DNA of 64,000 nucleotides from Lingula anatina (GCF_001039355.2 NW_019775680.1:320284-384283); one strand, 5' to 3'. Positions 1 to 13,394 are shown, counted from the stretch's first letter. Numbers and translations: made by a program. Notes: generated from the letters alone by a model not told the origin.

Positions 1-15
1 CTAAACTATCGAGAA
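1..15 (-). pseudogene. 5' fragment of a tRNA-Asp copy cut by the window edge
   Basis: The first 15 bases are identical to positions 617-631, which form the 5' acceptor strand and start of the D arm of the tRNA-Asp at 560-631. It is therefore the edge of another copy of the same repeat unit, with the rest outside the window. Whether it is complete cannot be seen. Confidence 0.7.
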
Positions 16-439
16 TAAATTGTCATTCGGAGTGATGAACAAAGCTACACATATCCTATCACTAACGATACAACTTAATCCTCTTGCTATTGTATTTTCT
101 AGTTTGTGGTTAATAATCAGTAGCGGATTGAGGCCGTCTTCTAGGTCTTCCGGAAGACGGTCAGAATAACAAGTTACATTGACGGATATTTAATTTTTGC
201 AGTCGGAAGACGGTCAAAAATGGAGGATGGGTCAACGAAAAAAAATTTGAAAGGCTGGCAGAAAATATTTCTGGATCCGCCCCTGGTTATATACACAACT
301 GCACCTTTATTCTTATTGTTATATATTTGTGTCATCCGAAGTATCTTAATATATATTATCATGTAGTCTCGAAAAGGGTGAATGAAAGATACTGGGATGC
401 AGAACTGCTTTTTTATAGAGCGGCAGATTGCAAAAATAA
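1..439. repeat. Copy 1 of a direct repeat (matches 617-1055)
   Basis: Positions 1-439 repeat at 617-1055 with only a few substitutions and small indels, giving a period of 616 bases. The first copy ends exactly at the single N at 440. The unit carries the tail of a tRNA-Asp, a short inverted pair of GTCTTCCGGAAGAC type and a CTGGATCCGCCCCTGG end shared with a dispersed repeat family elsewhere in the window. The N at the junction suggests an unmerged contig overlap rather than a true tandem array. Confidence 0.85.
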
Positions 440-559
440 NTATCCTTGGCTTGATCATTTGCGACCAAACATCCAGGATTGTGAAAATACGGAAACCAAT
501 AAGTGAACATTTACAAAAAAACATCATTGTAATGAAAATTTCGAAACAATGTTTTCATC

Positions 560-631
560 CACCCCGACGGGGAATTGAACCCCGGTCTCCCGCGTGACAG
601 GCGGGGATACTCACCACTAAACTATCGAGAA
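560..631 (-). tRNA. tRNA-Asp (GTC), slightly degenerate acceptor stem
   Basis: Read on the minus strand, this is a 72-base cloverleaf. It has a D arm with GTGGTGAGTATC, an anticodon stem-loop CCCGCCTGTCACGCGGG with anticodon GTC, and a T arm CGGGGTTCAATTCCCCG. The D, anticodon and T stems are perfect and match eukaryotic tRNA-Asp. The acceptor stem is weaker: pair 1-72 is T-T and pairs 2-71 and 4-69 are G-T wobbles. It could be functional, or a tRNA-derived repeat that is decaying. It lies in a 616-base repeated unit. Confidence 0.85.
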
Positions 632-1055
632 TAAATTGTCATTCGGAGTGATGAACAAAGCTACACATATCCTATCACTAACGATACAACTTAATCCTCT
701 TGCTATTGTATTTTCTAGTTTGTGGTTAATAATCAGTAGCGGATTGAGGCCGTCTTCTAGGTCTTCCGGAAGACGGTCAGAATAACAAGTTACATTGACG
801 GATATTTAATTTTTGCAGTCGGAAGACGGTCAAAAATGGAGGATGGGTCAACAAAAAAAAATTTGAAAGGCTGGCAGAAAATATTTCTGGATCCGCCCCT
901 GGTTATATACACAACTGCACCTTTATTCTTATTGTTATATATTTGTGTCATCCGAAGTATCTTAATATATATTATCATGTAGTCTCGAAAAGGGTGAATG
1001 AAAGATACTGGGATGCAGAACTGTTTTTTAATAGAGCGGCAGATTGCAAAAATAA
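617..1055. repeat. Copy 2 of the tRNA-Asp-containing direct repeat
   Basis: This stretch matches 1-439. The match stops in the AAAATAA run after 1050, beyond which the sequence is unique up to the poly-A run. It is probably the same locus as copy 1 on an overlapping contig. Confidence 0.85.
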
Positions 1056-1154
1056 AATACAACTGTGTTATAACAAGAAAATACTGAAGCAAACCTCAGG
1101 TATTTTATGATTTCACAGATTAATTCGAGGCGGTATTTCATCATTGTAATCAGT

Positions 1155-3155
<2,001 letters not shown>

Positions 3156-4816
3156 CAGACTTGACATTTAATATGGAATATTTTTTCCAAATCATAATTC
3201 ATCAGTTTTTCTCCTATTTTGCTGACTGATAAATGAAAATAAGGATTAAAATCGTGTTTTTATAACTTTTGATAATCTATTCGATGTCAGTGTGACATCA
3301 GTTCATTAACTGAATTCACCAGTGAAGCATACAAAAATACATTGCCTATTTTAAGTCATACGACAACCATTGAAAGCGATATTTTGGATCTCCATATTTT
3401 CCTAATTATTGTCTTTAAAAGAGTTACACGTCCCACAAAGGCCCCCCATGTCAGTGTCTAGTCACAGCAACAGTCGCTGTTACGCTTGACCTCATCTTGC
3501 TGCTACCAGAGGTTTCAAGCCGCCAGGTATTCCTTATGATAGGTTTTTTAGAGTTTAATCTGAAATAAAATTCCAGGCAACGGTTAAAACTTGTCCAATT
3601 TGTCTCAGTTTTGTTGTAGGACATGCAGGCCGTTGATACGGCGAGTAATGACCTACCCACATATTGTCTATGTGGTTCAATTATGGCGATTTTGATGACC
3701 AAGGTAGCTACTCATTCCCTTGGTTCTGTAAGTATTTTGCTATTAAAAGTGCTCTGTGTGAACCGGCAATCTCATCGTGCAACCTAAAATTGTTTCTAAG
3801 GTGCCCCCTATCAAATGATAGTCAAGTGGTTCCCAGATTATTCCTTTATTTGATCTGGTTCAGGTTTTCATCGTTGACTACCATTGGTGTTTTGGCACCA
3901 ATAAGGTATCCACTCCAAATACTGACACTGTCAATGACCCTGGTTACTTAAGAAGTGGCACACGTTTCGTCGTAGGCCTCTTCAGGATGTCTGTAAACTC
4001 TATTTTGACCAGTTTAGCGGTACAGGTGAAGTTTGACCCCAATAAAGAAAGACACGCGGTTTCAGTGTTCTACCCAGAAACGGTAATGGTCCCCAATTCA
4101 TTAGAGAAACAGACTACGCTGCTTTGCTGTTTACAGTGGCTTCCTTAGAGGTCATCTGGTATCTTAACCTGCTGAAACCAGTTTGGTGTTCGCTAAGAGC
4201 CTTGAAAAACGCGTTTTGGTGATAATTTGCCCCTCATTCAAAACAGACTGGGTTGTTTTGGTTTAATTGCAGCAGCAATCCTGAAGGACAGTGAGTCCTG
4301 TACCCTGGTGGTAAGACGTCAATGCATTGGGCGTGGTCTCTGTGTAGGTACATCGGTCTGGGCATTACCCTATAAAACTGTATAGACCATTCCGTTTGAC
4401 ACAATAATCTGTCTGGCAATGTCTGTGCTTTTCGCGTCATTCTGGCACAGCTTAACAATTTTATAAAACACTGCTTAACTCATTTTACGCACTGCAAAAC
4501 CGACCGCTTGCATGCAAAATTTCAAATTCTTCTATGCAGTAGTTGCCAATATATGGATACTTTTTTGACAGAACCATGCTTCGCCAAAGCCAAGCTTTGA
4601 CCAGCCCAAAGGAGCACTACCCAATTAAATCACTGCATATTACACAAGGCAACAGAGCAACAGACTTGGTAGTCAGTTAATTGGCAGCGACACACCTGAC
4701 TTCACACTTCTCCAGTCAGATGTCGTATATGAGATCTGAATTTTTTGAAAAAAGAACGCATTTTTACCTAAGTATACCTTTAAAACTGAAATATTCCATA
4801 TTAAATGTCAAGTCTG
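3156..4816. mobile_element. TA-flanked DNA transposon, copy A (1661 bp)
   Basis: The ends are inverted repeats starting CAGACTTGACATTTAATATG, flanked on both sides by TA (3154-3155 and 4817-4818). A second copy lies at 49388-51007 and is very similar throughout. TA target duplication and CAG ends suggest a Tc1/mariner-type or other TA-inserting family. The internal open frames (for example 3451-3702 on minus, 3664-3951 on plus) are short and broken and I recognise no transposase motif, so this is probably a non-autonomous or decayed element. Confidence 0.85.
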
Positions 4817-4903
4817 TAGAAGATAAATAAATAAACAAAGAAAACTTCCTATATACGCTCTTTCTGCTGCAACATCACCGCGAGCGTTCTTTACGGCACC
4901 GCG

Positions 4904-6025
4904 TCACGAGTCAGGTTTGATGTGTAAGTCATTCGCACCGTCAGGGGAATCAGATAAAGTGATGTCTGGTAAACTGATATCATTTTTCTTTAAAAACAAC
5001 TTTCCTTTTAGTGATCTATAACTTTTATAATCTCTAAAAATGGCTGAGGTAGTTTTCGTTCTCTCCACGACTTCAGGAAACTGGCTCTTCTCGATGAGTT
5101 TATCTTTACTTTGCTTCTTGCGCTCAGGTTCTGACCACTTTTGGTACAGTTCACTCTTCTTTTTCTCGATGAATCGAGCTAGGGTGAACCGGTTTTTGCA
5201 GTCCGCCGGGAAGACTCGCTGACGGACCTCCTGAGCCTGCTGCTGCTCCAGGCGTTTTCTCTCCGCTGCTCTAGTGGTCATCTTTTCCATCGCTAACCCC
5301 ATGTTGCCAACTTGGCTGAATGAAAGCATGGAAGATCGAGTGGTTGACGAGTACGTAGGCAACGGACTGGGGTCTTCTGGGTTCAGGATGCTTTTTAAAC
5401 CAAAGGGGTCCGTTTTTTGAAGTATCTGGAGCTTTCTTATGACCAGATTCTGGCGAGCCTCCTCGGCCAGTTTTGACCGAATCGAAATACTTTGAAAACT
5501 GCTTGTGTTCGGCAGTGATAGGGCCACAGTAACGTGGTGATTTTGAGTGTTTGGTCTTTTATCTGCATTTCCATCTTGATTGGTGACTTCATCTTCGACA
5601 GCATTTGATGTTGTCACTTCTATATTTTCTTTGTCGTCATCGACAAGTTCGCTTTTCGGTTCTCGGGTATCGTGATTTTTGACAGTATCTTTTGTCTTTC
5701 CATTGTTTTCGTTGTTTTCTTTATGCGTTCTTCCATTGGCACTCCTGTAATAATTTCTTAAACTGTGTTTTCGATACACCGCCTTGTACGCCTTCATTTC
5801 GAGCAGTTCGCATCGCAAACGATTCAATTCATCTCTGGACTTCTGATCATAGTCACGCCTCTCGTCCTTAATTTCCTTCACAAATCTAACATGGCGGTGC
5901 TTTTCACGGTCTAATTTTTTATTGGTGTTGAACATGACGTTGTTACTCATACGCAGGACGTAATTGAACCGACTTTCCCAGCCGTACCAGCCGGTTTCGG
6001 CGTCTCTTATAAGACGCGGTGGCAT
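4904..6025 (-). CDS. Uncharacterised basic, coiled-coil-like protein (373 aa)
   Basis: This is a single long open frame. I choose the ATG at 6025 (protein begins MPPRLIRDAETGWYGWESRF); the frame stays open 18 codons further upstream but only from a GTG, and a TGA closes it just above. The N-terminal third is rich in K, R, E and D with heptad-like spacing (a probable helix or coiled coil), the middle is acidic and low complexity (about residues 95-165), and the C-terminal part is basic. There is no signal peptide or membrane segment. A good splice acceptor (TTTGATTAATTTCAG, near 6138) precedes a short leader with its own ATG and stop, suggesting a 5'UTR exon with an upstream ORF. I do not recognise the family; an intracellular structural role is possible but unproven. 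Confidence 0.7.
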   Translation of the reverse strand: MPPRLIRDAETGWYGWESRFNYVLRMSNNVMFNTNKKLDREKHRHVRFVKEIKDERRDYDQKSRDELNRLRCELLEMKAYKAVYRKHSLRNYYRSANGRTHKENNENNGKTKDTVKNHDTREPKSELVDDDKENIEVTTSNAVEDEVTNQDGNADKRPNTQNHHVTVALSLPNTSSFQSISIRSKLAEEARQNLVIRKLQILQKTDPFGLKSILNPEDPSPLPTYSSTTRSSMLSFSQVGNMGLAMEKMTTRAAERKRLEQQQAQEVRQRVFPADCKNRFTLARFIEKKKSELYQKWSEPERKKQSKDKLIEKSQFPEVVERTKTTSAIFRDYKSYRSLKGKLFLKKNDISLPDITLSDSPDGANDLHIKPDS

Positions 6026-6137
6026 CGCGGAGCACAATTGTTGCCACGAAGGTGAACTTTGTAAAATCCCTCCCGTCACTCCTTGACCCAGCTCTCAACG
6101 GTGTTTAAGCACCTTCTTGTGGTTCATAAGAGGATCT

Positions 6138-7429
6138 GAAATTAATCAAATACAGGAATGAATTATGCGGGTGAGGTTAACTGGATAGTTGGAGGTTTGT
6201 CTAATTAAACACTTAAGTATACCGTAATATTGAGTGTGAATTGTTCAATGGCAAGACGAGTACTAGTGTTTAATAGAACGAAACGTACTGTTGATCTGTT
6301 AGTAAAAAATATCTTCGTTGAAAACTGAAGAAAGGGAAATTTTGAACACAAAAGAACATCGAGTGTCCTCGAAAACTACTTCAGTGTTTATTAAATTCGC
6401 CTATAACAAAGGGAACATGGGACTTAATTGAATTAATCCCTTTTAGAAATGGCAGAATTATTGGAGAAGAAGAATAAGCACACTCACTATGAATGAAATC
6501 ATGTTCACAATAATTGTATTTCGTACCAAACCGCGTCAATGAAAATCATGAAATCTAATCAATTTCCTTTCAGCTTTGGGTGTTGTATTTATAAATAAAA
6601 TATGCTTGGCTGTTTACTTTGTGAATAGTTCGGATCAAATGGTAAAACCTTAAATTATTCCAGTGTCGATGGCTTGTTCCTTTTAGTTTTATTCGTTTTT
6701 TTTTCTAATATTGATTACTTGCTGAGATTGCGCAAATATACAGTGAAAATATAGATTAACGTTTTTGATGGAATAACAAATGAAGTACATTTAGGTAAAC
6801 TAGTTATACCTGGATGAAAATCCCTGGTTTTAGAACAAATACCAGTGGTACATGAATAGGTACTCTCCTAAATTAAAAAAATTATGTATTTGTCTAAACG
6901 TGTCTCTCGTGAGATCAAAACGCCAAAGATGGTAAAATAAAGGAGAAATCTAAAACACTTCTTTTTAATAAATCTGTTTCAGAACATTTTTCATATCACA
7001 ACAATATCATATCAAGTGCAAGAGCAACAGCAAGCAAGATAAATACATAAATATTACACCACTATAGCCAAAGGGTAAAAAATTCAAAATGTTCATTAAA
7101 AAAAAAAAAGTACATCTTAAACACCTTGTTAACTATATTCATATATCCATGAACTAATTGCAGGCTCATTTTAGGCGGTGGTCACACTGCGGACAGAAAA
7201 TAGATATCCCAAATCATAGCAACAGCAGGTTTGGTATCGATATTATTCTACAGCTAAGACTGATAGATTTGGTAATTCGTGATTCTCCTCTTGATCCTAG
7301 CCTGTCTAGATAAACGTACATGTATATTAACTCAATTTCTACGATAAGTTCGTGCGCACTTGTAACTCGGTCGCCCCATTTTGATGCACTTAACTCACAC
7401 TGACATTGAAACCTGAATATATCACTTAC
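6138..7429. other. Probable intron or intergenic region upstream of the 4904-6025 gene
   Basis: AT-rich sequence without a coding frame of note. If the acceptor at about 6138 is used, this is the 5'UTR intron of the minus-strand gene at 4904-6025. No transposon ends were seen. Confidence 0.4.
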
Positions 7430-7498
7430 CTTCATTTCCACATTTTCTGGTCTGTATGAGAACAAAGCGCCCATCTGTTTCCAGGTATTCTCATGCAC
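7430..7498 (-). CDS. Candidate first coding exon (23 codons) with strong donor
   Basis: A minus-strand ATG at 7498 opens a 69-nt frame ending in GAAATGAAG followed by GTAAGTGA, a near-consensus 5' splice site. It would be a phase-0 first exon. Joining it directly to the leader exon near 6138 meets a stop after three codons, so it is either a 5' exon with an upstream ORF, an exon of an unlinked gene, or chance. Confidence 0.3.
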
Positions 7499-8157
7499 AA
7501 CAAAACGATTAATCTTTTAAGGAATAGCTATCCAATGTTCTTCCAGTCTCTGAATATATTCAGTGATGGATCTCTAATTCACGCAATTTTCTTCATCTCG
7601 TATGCACAGAGAAATGTCTTGTTGCCACTCGCAATCTACTAAAGCCAAACATATAATAACCGATCGAAGTATTTGTTATCGATCTTGCACCAGATGATGT
7701 CACATGAATTGAGCTCGTACGAGTGGCGGTAACAAATGAATATGCTAGTATTGAAACATAATATTATGGTAATTGTGTCGAAATGAATCGTGTAAGTTTT
7801 CCGCAGGGAAAACTATATCGCTGGAATTACGCAGCCAACAATAATCGAATATAATCACATTATAGCACTCAGCTACACCACAATGCAGGGATACGTTCAC
7901 ACTAAACACAGGTGGATCGATCCTTCTCAGTGCAAATTGGAGTACAAACTGTTGGTGCTCAGCATTTTGTCATGGTATTTAAGGTTATGATATAAAGCTA
8001 AGAGACTTGTTCACAATAGGCCTGTAGCAGACCAGAAGTTTACTATGAGCGAAAAAAAGAAAAAAAAAAAAAAAAAAAAAACAGAGTGAACGCGCGCGAG
8101 CACTTGCAGTCACATGTGCGCACACTTAAAAAGGGCCCCTACATGTATGTTATGAAT

Positions 8158-9739
8158 TTAAAGCGCACACTAGGTTATATCTATCTGACTGTCATCTGAA
8201 GACGTAAATTGATCAAAATGTCCGTTCCGGTCCAGGTGAGTGGAAATGCAACCATGCCTGAAACAATATATGTAAAAAAAAATGGTTAGACTAATAGGCT
8301 ATAAGTGGAAAGCAATTAATCCAACCGAGTCTTACGCCACTGACATTGATTTAGAAGACCATGATGTGAATGCGTTCGTTACGGTTGCCGATACTGGCTA
8401 ATGCGTCTGAATAAGGCAACAATAGGTCATTGATTTACTTGAACAGTGAAATACGTTCGGTTTCATGTCCAACAGGCAACGTTCGTAGGCGTGTTCGTAT
8501 CCCAAGAGTGTGGGTATTTTACTTTATCATATCTACTGCCAAAATAAATATAAATGGCCCTAAACATAGTCAAGGTAATAAAAAGTTGTAAGATGACAAT
8601 TGGATTCTTTTTAAGCTTCAAATTTAACATAATATATAAATCACTCAAAGAAGATGTTATTTAATCATCTAATGTGCTGAGTAATACAAAGTAATATTTC
8701 ATTTTGTCAGTGATTTCAGGTGTGGGAAAAACTTAATTTTCCCTGCTTATTTGGTTTATTTGCCATGTCGTTTTAAATTAACATATATCGTCAACCATAC
8801 ATTCACCATCCTCGAGTCATCCTTTTACAGCCATTTACCATCCATGTAATACTTTACGTAATTAAAAAATGACAAATGTGCAACTCACATAAAATTATCA
8901 ATCATTATAAATTTTAACTCCTTCTAATACATAATTAATAAAGTGAGACTTGTATATTTTAAGATATTTTTCGACGTCTTGTCATTTTTCGGGTGTGCCT
9001 CGTCATGGCAGTATCGCGTGTGAGGCCCCTGATTTGTTTTGTAATTTGTATTATGGTTATTGCTTTACGTGATTCAGAGGCAAGAAAAGGTGCCACCGTC
9101 GTTGATTATTTCCACAAAATACCTGGAAAATATTTACCAAATAAGGCTTTCAAAACCAAAGAACAACGAAATGGAATAAGTAAAATACAATGTGCTATGG
9201 AATGCCAGAAAAACACACACTGTATGTCTTTCAACATAAGATCTGAAAACGCCGTGTGTGAACTGAATTCTGCGGCAGATTTCACCCCAGCCAAGTTGAA
9301 CCTTCTTGATGATGAAGCAAGCCACCACTACATGAAGGTAATTATATACTAGTGTGTGGTTTTTGTCTAGGCCTCAATTAAAAAATCGTTAGTTAGATAT
9401 CATGAGTGGGCCAACCGTTACATGACAGATATTACTTTGGATAAGAGGGCCATTGATCTATGAATACGATCTAATCATAGTCTACGGCATGATATCACTC
9501 TCTCGATAGACTTAGGCCTAGATTACATTTGCCATGGGTGCCGTGCGATGAAATCGTGTAGGATTTTCTATACAATTTTTTTGACAGCGTAAAGGACTAC
9601 GAGCTACGCCGAATATGTCTACATTGCATAAGGTCGCCGTGCCGTTTCTCCCACATGACCTTCAGAAAGAAACCGCAAATAGTGCCTGTCTTCATAATGT
9701 TTATGTTTTATTTTAGGTTCCACCTGACTGCGCTGATTA
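8158..9739. repeat. Duplicated block A (matches 9741-11297)
   Basis: This 1.58-kb block includes the upstream region, first exon, intron 1 and most of exon 2 of a PAN-fibrinogen gene. It repeats directly after an N at 9740. The copies differ by scattered substitutions and small indels. It stops inside exon 2 at the N, as expected if two overlapping contigs or haplotypes were joined end to end. Confidence 0.9.
9005..9739 (+). pseudogene. PAN-fibrinogen gene, partial 5' copy (exons 1 and 2 only)
   Basis: Exon 1 is 9005-9337: 111 codons, starting MAVSRVRPL, with a signal peptide and a PAN/apple-type domain (Cys in QCAMECQKNTHC and CEL). Donor GTAATTA. Exon 2 begins at 9717 (VPPDCAD) and is cut by the N at 9740. 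No fibrinogen exons follow before the next copy starts. It differs from the complete copy at 10571 mostly in the signal peptide. It is either a truncated tandem duplicate or, more likely, an allele of the 10571 gene placed in tandem by assembly. Confidence 0.75.
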
Positions 9740-9740
9740 N

Positions 9741-11297
9741 TTAAAAGCGCACACTAGGTTATATCTATCTGACTGTCACTTGGAGACGTAAATTGATCAA
9801 AATGTCCGGTCCAGGTGAGTGGAAATGCAACCATGCCTGAAACAATATATGTAAAAAAAAATGGTTAGACTAATAGGCTATAAGTGGAAAGCAATTAATC
9901 CAACCGAGTCTTACGCCACTGACATTGATTTAGAAGACCATGATGTGAATGCGTTCGTTACGGTTGCCGATACTGGCTAATGCGTCTGATTAAAGCAACA
10001 ATAGATCATTGATTTACTTGAACAGTGAAATACGTTCGGTTTCATGTCCAACAGGCAACTTTCGTACGCGTGTTCGTATCCCAAGAATGTGGGTATTTTA
10101 CTTTATCATATCTACTGCCAAAATAAATATAAATGGCCCTAAACATAGTCAAGGTAATAAAAAGTTGTAAGATGACAATTGGATTCTTTTTAAGCTTCAA
10201 ATTTAACATTATATATAAATCACTCAAAGAAGATGTTATTTAATCATCTAATGTGCTGAGTAATACAAAGTAATATTTCATTTTGTCAGTGATTTCAGGT
10301 GTTTCTCTGCTTATTTGGTTAATTTGCCATGTAGTTTTAAATTGACATATATATCGTCAACCATACATTCACCATCCTCGAGTCATCCTTTTACAGCCAT
10401 TTACCATCCATGTAATACTTTACGTAATTAAAAAATGACAAATTTGCAACTCACATAAAATTATCAATCATTATAAATTTTAACTCTTTCTAATACATAA
10501 TTTATAAAGTGAGACTTGTATATTTTAAGATGTTTTTCCACGTCTTGTCATTTTTCGTGTGTGCCTCGTCATGGCAGTATCGCGTGTGAGACTTTTGATT
10601 TGTTTAGTAATCTGTATTATGGTTATTGCTTGGCATGATTTAGAGGCAACAAAAGGTGTCACCGTCGTTGATTATTTCCACAAAATACCTGGAAAATATT
10701 TACCAAATAAGGCTTTCAAAACCAAAGAACAACGAAATGGAATAAGTAAAATACAATGTGCTATGGAATGCCAGAAAAACACACACTGTATGTCTTTCAA
10801 CATAAGATCTGAAAACGCCGTGTGTGAACTGAATTCAGCCGCAGATTTCACCCCAGCCAAGTTGAGCCTTCTTGATGATGAAGCAAGTCACCACTACATG
10901 AAGGTAATTATATACTAGTGTGTGGTTTTTGTCCAGGCCTCAATTAAAAAATCGTTAGTCAGATATCATGAGTGGGTTAACCGTTACATGACAGATATGA
11001 CATTTGATCATTATTAGAGGGTCACTGATCTATAAACACGATCCAATCACAGTCTAAGGCGTGATAGACTTAAGCCTAGATTACATTTGCCACGGGCGCC
11101 GTGCGATGAAATCGTGTAGGATTTTCTATATAATTTTTTTTGACATCGTAAAGGACTACGAGCTACGCCGAATATGCCTACATTGCTTAAGGTCGCCGTG
11201 CCGTTTCTCCCACATGACCTTCAGAAAGAAACCGCAAATAGTGCCTGTCTTCATAATGTTTATGTTTTATTTTAGGTTCCACGTGACTGCGCTGATT
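9741..11297. repeat. Duplicated block B (matches 8158-9739)
   Basis: Second copy of the block, immediately after the single N at 9740. Unlike block A it continues into the rest of the gene. Confidence 0.9.
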
Positions 11298-12970
11298 ACA
11301 GTAAGTTTTGTTTATAATTGATGTATAAAAACGTGTAAATCTCACACCACTACTTATACATTTAATATTATCATTTTGGAAAGATGGGTCTTAGTATTCG
11401 TTTACATATTCTTGTGATTTTCACATTTTTCATTTTAGCAAGGGAAATATATTTTGATGTGCTGGCTAAAGATACAGAAAATTAAGTTAATTACCTTATA
11501 TTTTGATCTAACTGATGCTTTATTTACCATTATTGTGATACTATATTTTTTCAACCTAAAACCAGAAAACCCATCATCAAAGTTCTAACATTTCCGTATT
11601 TTTTTATGTCAGAAAACAAGAAAATGTATCCTAACCAAGCAACTTGCATGCACCTATTGACAACCGTCGGTGTTGCTCTGTTTTGAGATGCTGGTACATG
11701 TAACAAAAATTTGCCATGACAAGACAATAACTCATGTCGTGCTTTCATTCACAAACAATCATACTAATTTATGAGTATGTTCTGTAAGACCATTTGTTAC
11801 ATGTTAATTATAGAAAAGTTGAAAAAGATGTTTACAATGTATTGCTAATCGTCTCTTTTGAATTATTCCCTCCCATGAAATTAATCCTTGTTTATCAGGC
11901 CTGACTTAGGGTAATTAATTGCTAACACTTCTTGCACATTTGTGACAAACAAAATTATCTCAAATATCAAAATTCCCTGAATATATTTTCAGATGGAATA
12001 GATGGCGTACATAACATTTATATCAGTTCCATGAACAGACAACTTCGTGTTTCCTGTGAGGAGGGGTGGACGGTTCTAATGCGCAGAACGGGGCCCGAGT
12101 TAAACTTTAACAGGTATTAAACAAACAAACAACAACTTGCTCAATAGTAAGTCGGAATAACTAAAGCCTTTAACCTGGTTTTATTAGCAGTAGACGATCA
12201 AAGAGAAGCAACGGTTGTTTTAATTATATGTCCTTTCTTCTTTGTCTTTTAATGTGAAATAGTATCAGCTTATAACTACATAAAACAAAGACAAAGTGTA
12301 AAGATCCTGGATGAATTTTGAGAGAGGGGTAATATTTTAAATAATACAATTACTGACTGAAATGTCTTTGACGAAGGTCTTGGATAAAGAGAAATATGTA
12401 AAATCCTATTCAAAGTATGGAATTAATGATTGTCTTCTTTATTTTTAACTTAGGTCTTGGGTAGAATACCGTAATGGGTTCGGCGACGTTGCTGGCGACC
12501 ACTGGCTGGGATTGGAGGCATTTCATCATCTCACCAACCAGGGAAACTACTCCTTAAAGACAGAGGTCAGAGACGCGCTGACTGACTCTTATTTCTGGGA
12601 TATCCATGCAAACTTCCTCATTGGAACCGAAGACGAGAAATACACTTTAAAGCTGAAACTAAATGGTGTTGGAAACTTATCTACAAACAGCACAGTTGAC
12701 CCCTGGGAAAAGAACGTCAACGTGCAATTCTCAACACATGACCAGAAAAATGACAACAAATTGACAGGCAACTGTGCTGCTGTAAATGGGGGCGGTTGGT
12801 GGTTTCACAAGTGCGGCGACATTTCATTCACTTCAATCCTGGCAACAGAATGTGTTCCGACCTGTTGGAAAGCGGCTAGACATGCGGGGATTCCGTTTGG
12901 AGTTCGCGGGTCTGCCGAGAAATTGTTGCGCTGGGCTGTGATGAAGATAAAGAGATCTGAGGACCTGTAG
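10571..12970 (+). CDS. Secreted PAN + fibrinogen-related domain protein (331 aa, 4 exons)
   Basis: Exons 10571-10903, 11276-11300 (25 nt), 11993-12113 and 12454-12970 join in frame (996 nt) with GT-AG borders. Residues 1-27 are a signal peptide. Residues about 30-111 form a PAN/apple-like domain (QCAMECQKNTHC). Residues about 120-331 form a fibrinogen C-terminal-like domain: WTVLMRR, GFGDVAGDHWLGLEAFHHLT, FSTHDQKNDN, NCA and GGWWFHKC. The C-terminal part is unusual (AGIPFGVRGSAEKLLRW, then VMKIKRS) where the family normally has a GIxWxxWxG-type loop. By family analogy it is an extracellular, lectin-like recognition protein acting in innate immunity or adhesion; the ligand is unknown. The start is the ATG in GTCATGGCAGTATC. 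A second complete paralogue lies at 49048-53450. Confidence 0.9.
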
Positions 12971-13166
12971 TTTATTGACAAAAAATGTACTTTTATGAAA
13001 GAGCCCCTTCATATAGACCATTTGCATACTACAGCATAGATTGTCAATAATCCTTAGTCATTTTCTATTCAGAAATATGTATGATCACTACTTGTCTGTA
13101 TTACCCATGATAATAATTTCACTGATGACTTTATAATTTAATTAAATCTTAAAGCATGTCACATTC

Positions 13167-13172
13167 AATAAA
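13167..13172 (+). promoter_or_regulatory. Polyadenylation signal AATAAA for the PAN-fibrinogen gene
   Basis: AATAAA about 200 nt beyond the TAG at 12968-12970, in AT-rich sequence, on the sense strand. It is the best-placed signal for this gene. Confidence 0.5.
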
Positions 13173-13352
13173 ATTAACCTTCATTACATATATTCCTTTA
13201 AAACAATTTTAATAATTTATGTTAAAGTTGTCTTTACAATTTTGAAATAATAGGAAGTCTTAAAATAAATTGTGCTTTTGAACCAAAAATTGTGGCATTC
13301 AACAGAAATGTAGAATATATTGATACATGTGCATAAGCAAACTGTGATCATA

Positions 13353-13353
13353 C

Positions 13354-13393
<40 letters not shown>
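13353..13393. repeat. (AAT)n microsatellite
   Basis: About 13 copies of AAT/ATA in the 3' flank of the PAN-fibrinogen gene. The rest of 12971-13900 shows only AT-rich sequence and two short poly-A runs (around 13618 and 13737). Confidence 0.95.

Positions 13394-13394
<1 letters not shown>

Noticed and set aside
3451-3951. Transposase genes in the TA-flanked element
   Set aside because: The short frames on both strands show no catalytic or DNA-binding motif I recognise and are interrupted in both copies.
8993-9004. Upstream start giving an N-terminal MCLV on the PAN proteins
   Set aside because: The codon there is GTG, not ATG. The first ATG (9005, 10571, 49048) gives a standard signal peptide.
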